Below are positions 11,290-20,939 of a DNA stretch of 64,000 bases, one piece after another. The notes under the pieces were generated by a model. It had not been told where the DNA came from. It did no database searches and saw only the letters and a list, made by a program, of their open reading frames with translations. The stretch's first letter is position 1. Each line of letters starts with the position of its first letter. Position numbers and translations under genes: made by a program. The stretch is from Ariolimax columbianus (lineage: Eukaryota; Mollusca; Gastropoda; Stylommatophora; Arionidae): positions 44,036,293 to 44,100,292 of the forward strand of contig JAVGWX010000004.1 of assembly GCA_036924085.1 (NCBI GenBank), written 5' to 3'.

Positions 11290-11465
11290 GATTTTCTGAC
11301 CATTAGTGTCATTGACCCTAACCTCTGCAGCTCTCTTAATTTCAGTATAGTTTCGTACGTTAATGTATCTGCATATCTGAAGTGTAAAGAAGAGTCTTAG
11401 ACTTCCTCCTTTCCCCTGGATCGTGCCTATGAAGTTAAAGACTTTTATCCTGTCTCATCTTGTGG
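11290..11465 (+). repeat. R3 dispersed repeat, right part
   Basis: CATTGACCCTAACCTCTGCA, TTTCAGTATAGTTTCGTACG, CTGAAGTGTAAAGAAGAGTC and GATCGTGCCTATGAAGT align in order with 62,775-62,945. Confidence 0.6.
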
Positions 11466-12160
11466 CTTTGCTAACTCAATCTTCGTCGTTTCTGTATCAA
11501 TTTCAATATGTGTCTTTGAGGGCCTATTTCAGTGAGGACATTGCCATTCGTTCCTCATAACTAACTGTTTCCAATTGCACTCTTATTATGTCCACTATAT
11601 ATGTATCACATTATTATCTTAAACATTAAAAAAAATACGTTCGCAATTATTCTATTCCGGATGCAGTCATTCCCCATTTTCAACCTCATTACTAATTCTG
11701 TCATCGTTTTTTTTAATCCTCAATTGAAATGTTCTTAAACTCTGCCATTAGCCAGGACATTCAAGGTTTTTCGAAGGTGACTTTTGTTTCCGAAACAAAG
11801 CTGAACAAATCGAGAAGTAACGATTCGCATACCTGTTAACATTGCTAAGCACGTGTTCGTACCTTCGCATTTCTACTATATACTTGCAATATTTGTTTGT
11901 TTTTTCGAACAATGGCGATTACATTATGTAGACATAAAAACCCCCACTAAAGGCGTGAACATAATCAAAGCCCACGTGGATAGTGGGTTTTATGTTGAAA
12001 ACATATAAAACACATGCAGTTTTTTCAGTGACACCAGTCTGCAAATATATGTACCCTACTGTTCTGTGATAAACTTTCAAATTATCCGCTTGATTGTCAA
12101 AAGCAGTGATTAACAACCTTTTTCCTATATAAATATAGAACTATAAACTCTGTATATCTA
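11466..12160. other. No gene recognised
   Basis: AT-rich sequence; no supported feature. Confidence 0.4.
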
Positions 12161-12164
12161 GAAT

Positions 12165-12442
12165 AGGCAAAGGCCGCCGTCCATCGTAGACGATGATGAC
12201 ATAATTTATTTAGCTTGCGATATTTTTAGTAAGGATTAGCTGCGCTACTTTTTATCCTCACTCTCTCGTCTCGTGCAGCCCGACCCCAGTGGCAAGTCAA
12301 GGACAAGACGACTAGGGGGCGACTACAAGATGCAGGGGACTTTGGATCAATCACCCGTGAAAAAGACGGCGGAGTCCGGAATCGAACCCACACCACCTGC
12401 TCGCGAGGCCGATGGCTTAACCACTTCGCCGCGTAATCCACT
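12165..12442 (-). mobile_element. tRNA-derived SINE with LINE-like 3' hairpin
   Basis: On the minus strand the head reads GCGGCGAAGTGGTTAAG (A-box region, about 12,420-12,435) and GGGTTCGATTCC (B box, about 12,376-12,388). The 3' end carries GTCATCATCGTCTACGATGG followed by a short tail near 12,170. That end forms a CATCGT/ACGATG hairpin and closely matches the 3' end of the C2H2-tailed LINE at 13,378-13,398. This suggests the SINE is mobilised by that LINE type. Confidence 0.75.
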
Positions 12443-12489
12443 TCTAGAATAATATACAGTCTTAAAGAGAGCAAACACTCACAGCACGT

Positions 12490-12870
12490 ACTCGGTGTTG
12501 AGTCAGCGACGTCTACGGTGGTTTAAGGTATGGAAGATGAGAGGAAATCCTTAATGGACAACTAGCCGTTGAAAATAGAAGAATCGGCCGTCCCACACTG
12601 CGATTTAAGGACGTATGCAAGAAGGACATGAAGTCATGCGACACACCCTCCGAGGGCTAGGAAGAAATTTCTTAGGATCGAGCTATCTGGAGACAGTCAG
12701 TTGGTGAGGGCATAGTGCCTGCTGACGCTTGTAAAGATCTTCTGGCTGCAGAGAAAAGAGAAAGACTGAAGTGATCAAGGAACAGCCAGGTAAGCCAGCC
12801 TCTTCAGTATGGTTGTACGTCTGTAGCAGGGACTGCCATAGTAGACAGTGTCGAAATACAGGAGACAGAG
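12490..12870 (+). pseudogene. LINE C-terminal relic with broken zinc-finger end
   Basis: One frame reads ILNGQLAVENRRIGRPTLRF then KDVCKKDMKSCDT. This matches the conserved 'GQL..G.R..GRP.LR.KDVCKRD.K' end of RTE-like LINE proteins; an RW.QSVGEG-like segment and DLLAAEKRERLK follow in shifted frames. The terminal Cys/His motif seen in relatives is only recognisable as VCSRDCHSR in another frame. Several stops; dead. Confidence 0.75.
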
Positions 12871-12879
12871 CTGGACACA

Positions 12880-13295
12880 ACTTACAGGGCAGATGTATAT
12901 CTAGAATATCCCGTATATGATTTTTTTTTAATATAAAAAAATTCATGACATGATTTCTTCGTTTATATCTAGAACGTCTCTTATTTGATTTTCTATAGCA
13001 GAACATCATTTGCATGAATATTTTATTTATATTTAGAACATCACTTTATATGATTTTCTATATTTGAACATTCCTTACATTATCATTCAATTTATATGTA
13101 CAACATCTCTTTTATAATTTATATATCAGAACATTCCGTATATGATTATTCTATTTTATTTTTTAACATGCATGTGTAATTGTTTTATATAAAGATATTC
13201 TTATGTGAATTTTTTTTTAAATATCTAAAACATTTCTAATATAAAGCATCACATCTAAAGTTTCCATTAGAGAGAATTCAATTAACTAAAACAAC
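12880..13295. repeat. Degenerate AT-rich tandem field, left block
   Basis: Loose repeats of TAGAACATCTCTTATATGAT type (AGAACATTCC...TATATGATT). The same degenerate repeat continues at 15,745-16,560, so the LINE and SINE in between split one older field. Confidence 0.6.
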
Positions 13296-13297
13296 CG

Positions 13298-13298
<1 letters not shown>

Positions 13299-13369
<71 letters not shown>
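13299..13369. repeat. (TA)n tract at a LINE 3' end
   Basis: About 35 TA units directly after the 3' end of the minus-strand LINE; plausibly the expanded 3' tail of that element. Confidence 0.9.
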
Positions 13370-13371
<2 letters not shown>

Positions 13372-13416
13372 ATAGCTGTCCATCGTTGTCGATGAGGACC
13401 GCCGACATCATCCTTG

Positions 13417-15420
13417 TCACAGATTTCCCTGTTGGGTGTGGGTGCGGATGTGGCTGAACAGGCCAATGCGAGCACGAAAATATCTGCTACATATCGGGCA
13501 CACGAGGTTTGTAGAAGGGGATGGTGTTCCCGCTGCTCGGGATTTCCGCGTCTCTCGTCTGTTCTGGGCTTTCACAACACGGTCATCTTCACCGGCAGCT
13601 ACACCCGATTTGACTGCGCTTCTCCAGTCAGATCTGTTTTGCGCAAGACATTCCCATGTGTCGATGTCTATCTGGCAACTTTTTAGTGAGTCCTTCAGAC
13701 CGTCTTTACAACGTTTCTTTGGGCGCCCTCTCTCGCGCCATCCCTCTCTCAGCTCGCCGTAGAGAAGCTTCTTTGGGACCCGCTCGTCTGACATACGCAC
13801 GAGGTGTCCGGCCCATCCTAGTCGTGCTTTTTCTAGCAGTGCATGGATGCTGGGCATGTTAGCCCTCGAGAGAACCTCGATGTCAGTGACACGATCTTGC
13901 CATCGGATGTGGAATATTCGCCTCAGGCAACCTGTGTGGAAGTGGTTTAACCTCCTTGCATGTCCAGAGTATACAGTCCAGCTTTCGCAAGCGTATAGTA
14001 GGGTTGGAATGATGGTTGCACGGTAGACTTTGAGTTTGGTCTTGACGCTGATGCCACGACGTGCCCAGACCATCGAGCGCATTCTACCAAAGGCTGTGCT
14101 GGCCTTTGCTATTCTGCTTTCCACCTCATCGCCTAGGCTGACAGATCTCGACAGCGTGCTGCCCAGATATGTGAATTTGTCTACGGCATTCAACGTCTGC
14201 CCGCTGACTGTAGTCTCTGGTTTTGTGTACGGCATGCCTGGTGCTGGTTGGTACATGACCTCTGTTTTTTTGGCATTTATGGTCAGGCCAAAATGTTTGC
14301 ATGCGGCAGAGAACTGGTCTATTGCAACCTGCATGTTCAGTTCTGAGTTGCTCATTAGAGCGCAGTCGTCAGCAAATACAAGTTCCCTGATTATATCGCC
14401 AGCCACTTTGGTTTTGGCCTTCATTCTTCTGGAATTGAGTAACTTGCCATCTGTGCGGTACTTTATGGGTATTCCAAGCTCCAATGATCTGAAGGCGTCT
14501 GTCATCGTGGCCGCGAACATCATGCTGAACAAAGTGGGGGCGAGTACACATCCTTGTTTTACTCCGATTGATACTAGAAACGTTTTAGAGATTGCACCGC
14601 TGTCCAGTACACCAGCACACATGCCTTCGTGTAGCTGTTTCACCATTGTTATGAACTTGTTGGGGCAGCCAAACTTAGACATTATCATCCACAGCCCTCC
14701 TCTGTTTACTGTATCAAATGCCTTTGTCAAATCAATAAATGTGGTGTACAAGGCCTGATTTTGTTCTCGACACTTCTCTTGTACTTGGCGAGCGGCAAAA
14801 ATCATGTCCACTGTTCCTCTTCCGGCTCTGAATCCACATTGGCTTTCTGGGAGGTGGTGGCTTTGTTCAAGGTGTTTGTTGAGCCTGTTTAGCAGTAAGC
14901 GCGCTAGGATCTTGCCTGCTACGGAGAGTAGAGATATTCCACGATGATTGTCGCATTCCTGACGGTTGCCTTTTCTTTTGTACAGGTGAACGATTGAGGC
15001 GTCCTTTAGCTCCTGCGGAATTTTACCTTCAGCCCACATGTGACAGAAGAGTTCAGTGATCCTTCTGGTGAGGGATGGGCCAGCTGTCTTATATATCTCT
15101 GCTGGTATTGCATCAGCTCCTGGAGCTTTTCCTATAGATAGTGAACTGATTGCCCTGTCGACTTCCTCCTCAGTAATGACTTCATCCAACGCCAGGTTCA
15201 GTTCCACCTGCGGCATTTGCCGGATGGCCTCTTCATTTATGGACGATGGGTGGTTTAGTATTTTGCAGAAGTGGTCTGCCCATCTGTCTAGAATCTGAAC
15301 CTTATCTGTTAGCAGTACCCCATCCGCACTGCGAACTGGAGTATTACTAGAAGGCTGCGGGCCGTAGAGAGCTTTCAGTGCCTCGTAAAACCGTTTGGTG
15401 TCATGAAGCTCGGCGAACAT
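13417..15420 (-). pseudogene. RTE-like LINE reverse transcriptase with C-terminal C2H2 finger (near-intact ORF, 5' truncated)
   Basis: A 667-codon open frame covering RT and its C-terminus. It has NHRGISLLSVAGKI (motif 2, about residue 158), FIDLTKAFDTVN (motif A, about 227), GVKQGCVLAPTLFSM (motif B, about 285), ELVFADDCAL (motif C, about 347), FTYLGSTLS (about 420) and a classical zinc finger, CPICSRYFRARIGLFSHIRTH, near the end with C-x2-C-x12-H-x3-H spacing. The RT would copy element RNA at a nicked target; the finger probably binds nucleic acid. Coding continues upstream of the first Met (LREMQDSWLSKRADDI) but is cut by a TAG immediately before it and ends near 15,487. The endonuclease is therefore missing and this copy cannot move alone. 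The 3' UTR is only some 45 bp, with a hairpin at 13,378-13,398, then (TA)n. Confidence 0.93.
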
Positions 15421-15488
15421 CTAAATATCGTCAGCTCTTTTGCTCAGCCAGGAGTCTTGCATCTCTCTAAGCCTGGTCTGGAATAGTA

Positions 15489-15740
15489 TATATATATATT
15501 TGCGTTCGCCTTATTTCTCTAATCCCCAATGCTGTGTGCGTTACACTGTGGTTTTTCTTTTGCGCCTATCGGCCCAGTACATTCGACTTCAACATGCGTT
15601 TTATGTAAGGGTCTGCTTCCTCCTGCATTGTTTAAGGGTTTGCTTCCCCGGGGTAACGGCCGGTGCTGTGATGGGGATCGAACCCAGTACCTTCGGATAG
15701 TGAGCCGTGTCACTTAACCACTAGCCCACGCCGCCCCAAC
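15489..15740 (-). mobile_element. tRNA-derived SINE (family S1), copy 1
   Basis: On the minus strand: TGGGCTAGTGGTTAAG (A box) at about 15,715-15,730 and GGGTTCGATCCCC (B box) at about 15,672-15,684. The body contains AAACCACAGTGTAACGCACA and the end reads AAGGCGAACGCAAA followed by TA repeats. A second copy is at 31,680-31,930. The 5'-truncated LINE abuts the 3' tail. Confidence 0.85.
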
Positions 15741-15744
15741 CAGT

Positions 15745-16560
15745 ATATGACTTTTTAAATGTCTAGATCATTCCGTATTCTATTGTTAATTTTTGAAACA
15801 TTCATTATATGATACTATATATCTAGAACCTCGTTTATGTGATAATTTAGGACTAGAACGTTCCATATATAAATCTATGTATCTTGAGCATTGCATCAGA
15901 GATTTACATATTTAAAACATCCCTGGGATAATTCGTCGTATCTATAACAGCCCTTAAATAATTTTTTATACATTTAACATTCTATAGAAGATTATACATA
16001 TATTAAACATGCATGGGATAATTCGTCTTATTTAGAACATCCGTTATATAATATTCATATCTTGAACATTCTATAGAAGATTTCTGAAACATCCCTGGGA
16101 TAATTCGTATTGTCTAGAACATTCTATATATAATTCCTTATTTTTTTTAAATATATAAAATTATATAATTCCTCGTACACTGTACGTTTCATATAACACT
16201 CTACATATCCAAAACATTCTTGGGATAATTTGCATCATCTATAACATTCCTCATATAATTCCCCAAATATTGAACGTTCCATATAAAATTATACATATCC
16301 AAAACATCCCTGGCATGGTTCTTCTTATCGAGAACAGTCCTTACATAATTCCTCATACCTTCAACGTTCCAAATAAAACTCTACGTATCCAAAACATCCC
16401 TGTGACAATTCGTTTTTTTTATCTTGATCATTCTTAACATAATTCTGCACAAGACCATCCCGTTGGTAATTTGTAATATTTCTAACAATTACAATGTAAT
16501 CATTCATACTTGATGATACTCTTATCATTATAATTCATGATAAGTAGATGCAGCATCATA
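15745..16560. repeat. Degenerate AT-rich tandem field, right block
   Basis: Many imperfect units of the type CATATCCAAAACATCCCTGG plus GATAATTCGTCTTATCTAGA and ACATTCC. They recur with roughly 55-65 bp spacing. Related to 12,880-13,295. Confidence 0.7.
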
Positions 16561-16624
16561 TGATTCTTTATATTGTATGGGACTTTTCATCAAGTCACAG
16601 ATCTCAGAGCGGAGAGAAGCAGGA

Positions 16625-16870
16625 GAAAAGGGTGGGGGGAGGCGTAGCGAAATGGTTATTGGTCGGGCTCACAAGCCAAACCTGCATGTGTTTGAATTCA
16701 TGAACCAGTATAGTCGTATTCCTATACGAAGTGAAGTTACTAAACATTCGTGTTGATGTTTCGCTGCAAATGGCCATAAGGCGCACAACAAAGCCCTGCG
16801 CACCGCGTCTTAGGAGATAAATCGACCTAAGAATAAAATATAATTGAGGCAGCTTTTTCATTATTTATAT
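16625..16870 (+). repeat. Possible SINE
   Basis: GGCGTAGCGAAATGGTTATT resembles a pol III A box and GTGTTTGAATTC a decayed B box about 50 bp later. A body follows with CTGCAAATGGCCATAAGGCG. No second copy is found in this window, so the call is tentative. Confidence 0.35.
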
Positions 16871-17550
16871 TCTGGTGCGGAAGTGAGCTTTGCACTTAGC
16901 CTAGCAACACTTCACGACAAAACGGATAATAGCTCATAATAATTGGCTATTATTATTTTTTAAACGAAACGATTTAGAAGTAGTAGTGGAGACTATATGC
17001 TTGATTGGGGGCGATAACTTGTTACTAAGTAAGTATGCAAATATTACAAAGGTTTGGAGTATTCACATTATACACGGGATGCGCATATTACAGCATAATA
17101 TTAGATCGTCTGCAATGTTGGTTCACAGCTTCATTAGATACCAGCAGAACGTTACATCCGAGCTTGTAATACCAGAGATGTTATCACTGCCTTAGAGACC
17201 AGACCCCCATGGGTACACACGCGGTTCACATTATTAGGGCATCTCTCAGCCACTGATATAGACATCCTCTTCTTGAGGGCAAACAGTCATCCAAAGAAAA
17301 CAAGGTTTACACAAAAATGATACTGCAGAAAGAAATAGTGTTTAAGAAAAAGCAACAACGGATAAGCAGGAACAGAATTGAAGTGCGAGAACAAGAAATG
17401 AAAAAATGTTCACGAAACTTAGGTAAATTGCGCCAAAGCAGGAGAGTGTTTGGGTGTAAAGGGAGTGGGAGGGGGGGGGGGGGGTGGAGAGTAGTACAGG
17501 TTGAAGAAAGACGATAAAGCAAAAAAGGGAAAAGAAAGAGAAAGATATAT
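16871..17550. other. No gene recognised (contains poly-G at 17,469-17,485)
   Basis: AT-rich sequence with purine-rich stretches and one G homopolymer. Pre-insertion flank of the following LINE. Confidence 0.4.
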
Positions 17551-17587
17551 AGAAAACGAGTTTCTTCTTCTTCTTCTGCGTACACAG

Positions 17588-18202
17588 TCAGACAGTAACC
17601 ATTATTTTTTCGAAAAAAGTGGCGGTCATCCTGAGACTCTCGCCACTACCATAGAGCTTGTCTTGCAGTTCCACTGGCAATGGCCACATCTGCTCTCTCT
17701 GATCCTCGTATGTCGGGCAGTTCTGCAGCAGATGTTCAGTGGTCATTTTACCAGTACCGCACGGGCATTCGTCGGTACACCCTATCTTCAATTTGTTGAA
17801 TAGGTGGTACCTCAGTCTGTTGTGGCCAGTGCGAAGTCTGAAGACAACGACCTGCTCTCTTCCGTTCAACTGGTAATAGGCATCGTTTTTGGTGTAACCA
17901 GTATGTTCGGTTTCCCATTTGGTCATGTATCTGGCTTTGATAAGCCGTTTTGACTCTTCGTACGTCATACTGGTATCTGTTTGTGGTAGCCTTGCACCTT
18001 CTTTTGCCAGTCTGTCTGCCTCCTCGTTGCCTTGGATGTTGCAGTGTGACGGAACCCACTGTACCACTACCCTTTTTGGTGCGGACTGCTGGCACAGTTT
18101 GCAGAGTGCTGCTCTTAAGTCATTAAGCTCAGTGTTTTTCTGGCTTTTTAGCGCTGTGACTACTTCGAGAGCATCTGTCAGCAGGACTATATGGCTCTCA
18201 TT
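17588..18202 (-). pseudogene. LINE ORF2 fragment: remainder of RNase H and Cys-rich end
   Basis: Continues in the same frame after the TAA: NESHIVLLTDALEVVTALKS (third catalytic Asp), VVQWVPSHCNIQGNEEADRL (fourth Asp in EEAD), QVVVFRLRTGHNRLRYHL, then CTDECPCGTGKMTTEHLLQ with a C-x3-C-x-C...H pattern, ending FFEKIMVTV. One suppressible codon therefore separates two otherwise clean halves. RNase H would remove the RNA strand of the hybrid. Confidence 0.9.
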
Positions 18203-20134
18203 TTAACTGTGTGTTACCATTTCTTCCACTGCCGCCCTCAGTGCCTCTGCCTCTGCTCTGAAATTGCTTGTGTACTTACCAGTAGCGAATGACAGTGTTA
18301 TTTTTCTGCCATTTGGTAGGTTTAGGAATGCTCCTGCCCCTCCGTTCTGTGTAGTGTTTGCTACAGAACCGTCGGTGTATGCATGGGTCCAGTCCATGCT
18401 TGGGTAGCTTTTCGTTATGAAGCTTAGGGTAGTGTCTCTCCTTTCTTTTTCAGTCTGGCAGTTTTTGTTTGCAATACCTGGTATGTGTTCTACCACCTCT
18501 GGAAATATATCCTGCCTCCAAGTAGGTTTTCGTACAGTAGTAATGGGTTTTGGTGTTGTTAGTGCGTTAATGGGATCTTCGTGCATCTTTGCTTTGGCTA
18601 TTTCTGCAAAGTTTCTCCGCTTTAGTTTCCCATTTCCCAAATTGTTTAGTCTCTGGTACATTGGGTGGTCCGTCAGTCTTCGGAGTTTCTCTGACTGCAG
18701 CTGGGCTCTGCAGTCTCTTCTATCGGTCATGGATTGCAGTTTTGTAATCTTTTCAAGTTCTACAATTGGCGTTGACTTCATGCCACCTGTTATAATTCTC
18801 ATGGCTTGGTTTTGAAGTTTGTTAACTTTATCGAAGTTCGCCTTCGCTGCTGTTGTCCATGCCGCAATGCCATACTCAAGAACTGGTCTCACTCTTCCAG
18901 TGTACAGTTTCTTTAGTATGCCTTCGTCTGCTCCCCAGCTTGTGCCAGCAAGTTTCCTCATGATCGCCATTCTTTCTCTGGCTTTCATTCGGTTTCTCTC
19001 AATCCGACTTTTCCATGTCATGCGCCGATCAAATGTGATTCCCAGATAGGTTGGGTTGTCGTTTGGCTGCAGGATTTTGCCATTTAGACTTAATTTGGTA
19101 CTTTGGGGTTTTAATGAAAGTGAGAATATTGTGCACGTGGTTTTCTCCTCGTTTATTTTGACCAGCCATGAGTTCGCCCACTCTTCCAGCGATGGTAGGG
19201 CCGTCTGCATCCGATTTCTTGCTATGGTGAGATTCTTTTCAGAGGTCCACATAGCCAGATCGTCTGCAAACATTGAGCTATGGACTCTTCTTGGTATATT
19301 CTCTGTAATATCGTTTATATATACCAGGAAGAGTGTGGGTGACAATACTCCCCCTTGGGGTACTCCCTGCTCGAGTGTCACCTTTTTGCTCATCTGCCCT
19401 TGTACTTGGACTCTGGCCGTTCTTTGTTTGAGGTAGTGGTTGATCCACTTGTACATCTTCCCACAGACATCACTTCTTCTTAGCTTTACTCTAAGTCCAT
19501 CCTTCCAGACTTTGTCAAATGCCTTTTCCAGATCCACCCAAACAGCTACTGTGTGTTTCTGTGCCTGGTAGGCATCTTCTATCTCCTGGGCTATGAGGAT
19601 GACCTGGTCCTCAGTGGATCTGTGCTGTCTAAAGCCGGCTTGCTGTGGAATTAGTATTCGTTTTTCTTCCAGATGCCACATAAGTCTGGTGTTTATCATC
19701 CGTTCCATCAGCTTGCCGACACAGCTCAGTAGGCTTATGGGCCTGTACCCATTTGGATCTGTTTTGTCCTTTCCTGTTTTTGGTACTGGTACCAGTATTG
19801 CATCTTTCCATGCCTGTGGTACAATTCCCCTTTTCCAGCTTTGGTTTAGGACCGATAGCAGTTTCTTCTTCGCTGTTTGGCCCAGCCCCATCAGCATTTC
19901 GTTTGTTATCCCGTCTTTTCCGGGAGATTTCCTTTTCTTTAGTGTTCTCATGGCCTCTTCCATTTCGCGCATTGTTAGTTTGGCCATCATGTGCTCTTCA
20001 GGAGCCGTATTTATGTTTTCGTGTCCCTTTAGCTCTTCGCTAATGTCTGTATGCTTATCTGCAGGGACCTCGATGTGGTTTGCTCTGGCATAGTGATCGA
20101 CAAAGGCGTTTGCGGCTTTCTTACCTGTGATCAA
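18203..20134 (-). CDS. LINE ORF2 fragment: reverse transcriptase and start of RNase H
   Basis: A 643-codon frame (the first codon is TTG; coding clearly continues upstream to 20,169). It has YRPISLLSCVGKLMERM (about residue 130), VWVDLEKAFDKVW (motif A, about 200), EQGVPQGGVLSPTLFLVYI (motif B, about 265), SSMFADDLAMW (motif C, FADD, about 288), INEEKTTCTIF (motif D) and NPTYLGITFDRRMTW (about 345), then the thumb. RNase H begins with AYTDGSVANTTQNGG (about 584), with catalytic Asp and RAEAEALRAA with Glu. A single nonsense codon (TAA, where the 35,772 copy has GAA in THSENES) ends it. RT motifs are intact. It makes DNA from element RNA at the nicked chromosome; no host role is indicated. Confidence 0.93.
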   Translation of the reverse strand: MITGKKAANAFVDHYARANHIEVPADKHTDISEELKGHENINTAPEEHMMAKLTMREMEEAMRTLKKRKSPGKDGITNEMLMGLGQTAKKKLLSVLNQSWKRGIVPQAWKDAILVPVPKTGKDKTDPNGYRPISLLSCVGKLMERMINTRLMWHLEEKRILIPQQAGFRQHRSTEDQVILIAQEIEDAYQAQKHTVAVWVDLEKAFDKVWKDGLRVKLRRSDVCGKMYKWINHYLKQRTARVQVQGQMSKKVTLEQGVPQGGVLSPTLFLVYINDITENIPRRVHSSMFADDLAMWTSEKNLTIARNRMQTALPSLEEWANSWLVKINEEKTTCTIFSLSLKPQSTKLSLNGKILQPNDNPTYLGITFDRRMTWKSRIERNRMKARERMAIMRKLAGTSWGADEGILKKLYTGRVRPVLEYGIAAWTTAAKANFDKVNKLQNQAMRIITGGMKSTPIVELEKITKLQSMTDRRDCRAQLQSEKLRRLTDHPMYQRLNNLGNGKLKRRNFAEIAKAKMHEDPINALTTPKPITTVRKPTWRQDIFPEVVEHIPGIANKNCQTEKERRDTTLSFITKSYPSMDWTHAYTDGSVANTTQNGGAGAFLNLPNGRKITLSFATGKYTSNFRAEAEALRAAVEEMVTHS

Positions 20135-20321
20135 GTTCTCGCCCTGCTTGATAGTAATTTGTTTATTTGGAAAACGAGTTTAAAAATGACCGAATAGGTG
20201 GTGGATTGAGAGAAACTAGAGGATTACGTGGGCTTAGCGAGCATTATTAAAAAGAGGGAAGGACAAAAATGCTCCGGTAACGAGAACACGAGGAAATTGA
20301 TTAACTGTAGGCTAATATTGC

Positions 20322-20338
20322 GAGAGAAAGAGAGAAGG

Positions 20339-20370
<32 letters not shown>

Positions 20371-20380
20371 TAGAGAGAAA
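20322..20380. repeat. (GA)n microsatellite
   Basis: Interrupted GA run. Confidence 0.9.
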
Positions 20381-20448
20381 CTATAAATTGAACCAACGTA
20401 AAAGAATCAGATGATGAGCGAACCAAGAGAGAGAAAAAGAGAGAGTGA

Positions 20449-20454
<6 letters not shown>

Positions 20455-20501
<47 letters not shown>
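20455..20501. repeat. (AT)n microsatellite
   Basis: Uninterrupted AT run directly before an R2-like repeat. Confidence 0.95.
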
Positions 20502-20504
<3 letters not shown>

Positions 20505-20505
<1 letters not shown>

Positions 20506-20720
20506 CATTTATGAGACAGCGGTGTCTAGAGTTAAAACTTTAGTTTCAAAATCCTTTCGCACCAGGCTCGCATTCTATCGTATTCAGTTTGGCCGCAGAT
20601 GCCAGTTTTTTTCTCGGTGAGATCGCTTCTCTACGCACGGAAAGTAATGACAACCCTAGCGTACTGTTCACCTGCCAAGAAAGATATTTCAGCCAAAGTG
20701 GTTGGTGGTTGTAAGAAGTG
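20505..20720 (+). repeat. Short dispersed repeat R2, copy 3 (weak)
   Basis: TTTCAAAATCCTTTCGCACC, GATGCCAGTTTTTTTCTCGG, GATCGCTTCTCTACGCACGG and GCGTACTGTTCACC follow the same order as the copies at 8,960 and 9,425, with many differences. Confidence 0.45.
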
Positions 20721-20939
20721 ACGTTCGACAAAAGACATGTTACCTACATGTACACATGTATTGACATATGCCTTTAAGAAGATAAGAACACTGACAAGAG
20801 AGTTCCAACCAGTACCACTTGCTATCAATGATTGAGAAGACGACATATTATCAGACAATAAATATTTATTCAAAAGATGGCTGGAGCACTGCGAAAACAT
20901 GTAGATAGACACGTCAATGCAATCAGAAACAAGTATATC

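Larger units (their letters stand above)
17564..20169 (-). mobile_element. 5'-truncated APE-type LINE (RT plus RNase H), copy B, with 12-bp TSD
   Basis: The insertion is bounded by GAAAACGAGTTT at 17,552-17,563 and 20,170-20,181. On the minus strand it begins within ORF2 (QITIKQGENLITGKKAANAF), so the endonuclease is lost by 5' truncation. It runs through RT and RNase H to a (GAA)n tail (CTT repeats at 17,564-17,577) after GTGTACGCAGAAG. The 12-bp duplication and repeat tail are hallmarks of target-primed insertion. It is the longest member of the family seen here; shorter copies lie at 6,329, 34,018, 35,745 and 36,866. Confidence 0.95.

Noticed and set aside
14030..14758. 242-codon plus-strand ORF
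   Set aside because: It is the antisense shadow of the C2H2-tailed RT ORF; RT motifs are on the minus strand.
18417..20093. Several plus-strand ORFs of 76-166 codons
   Set aside because: Antisense shadows of the RT/RNase H coding of LINE copy B.
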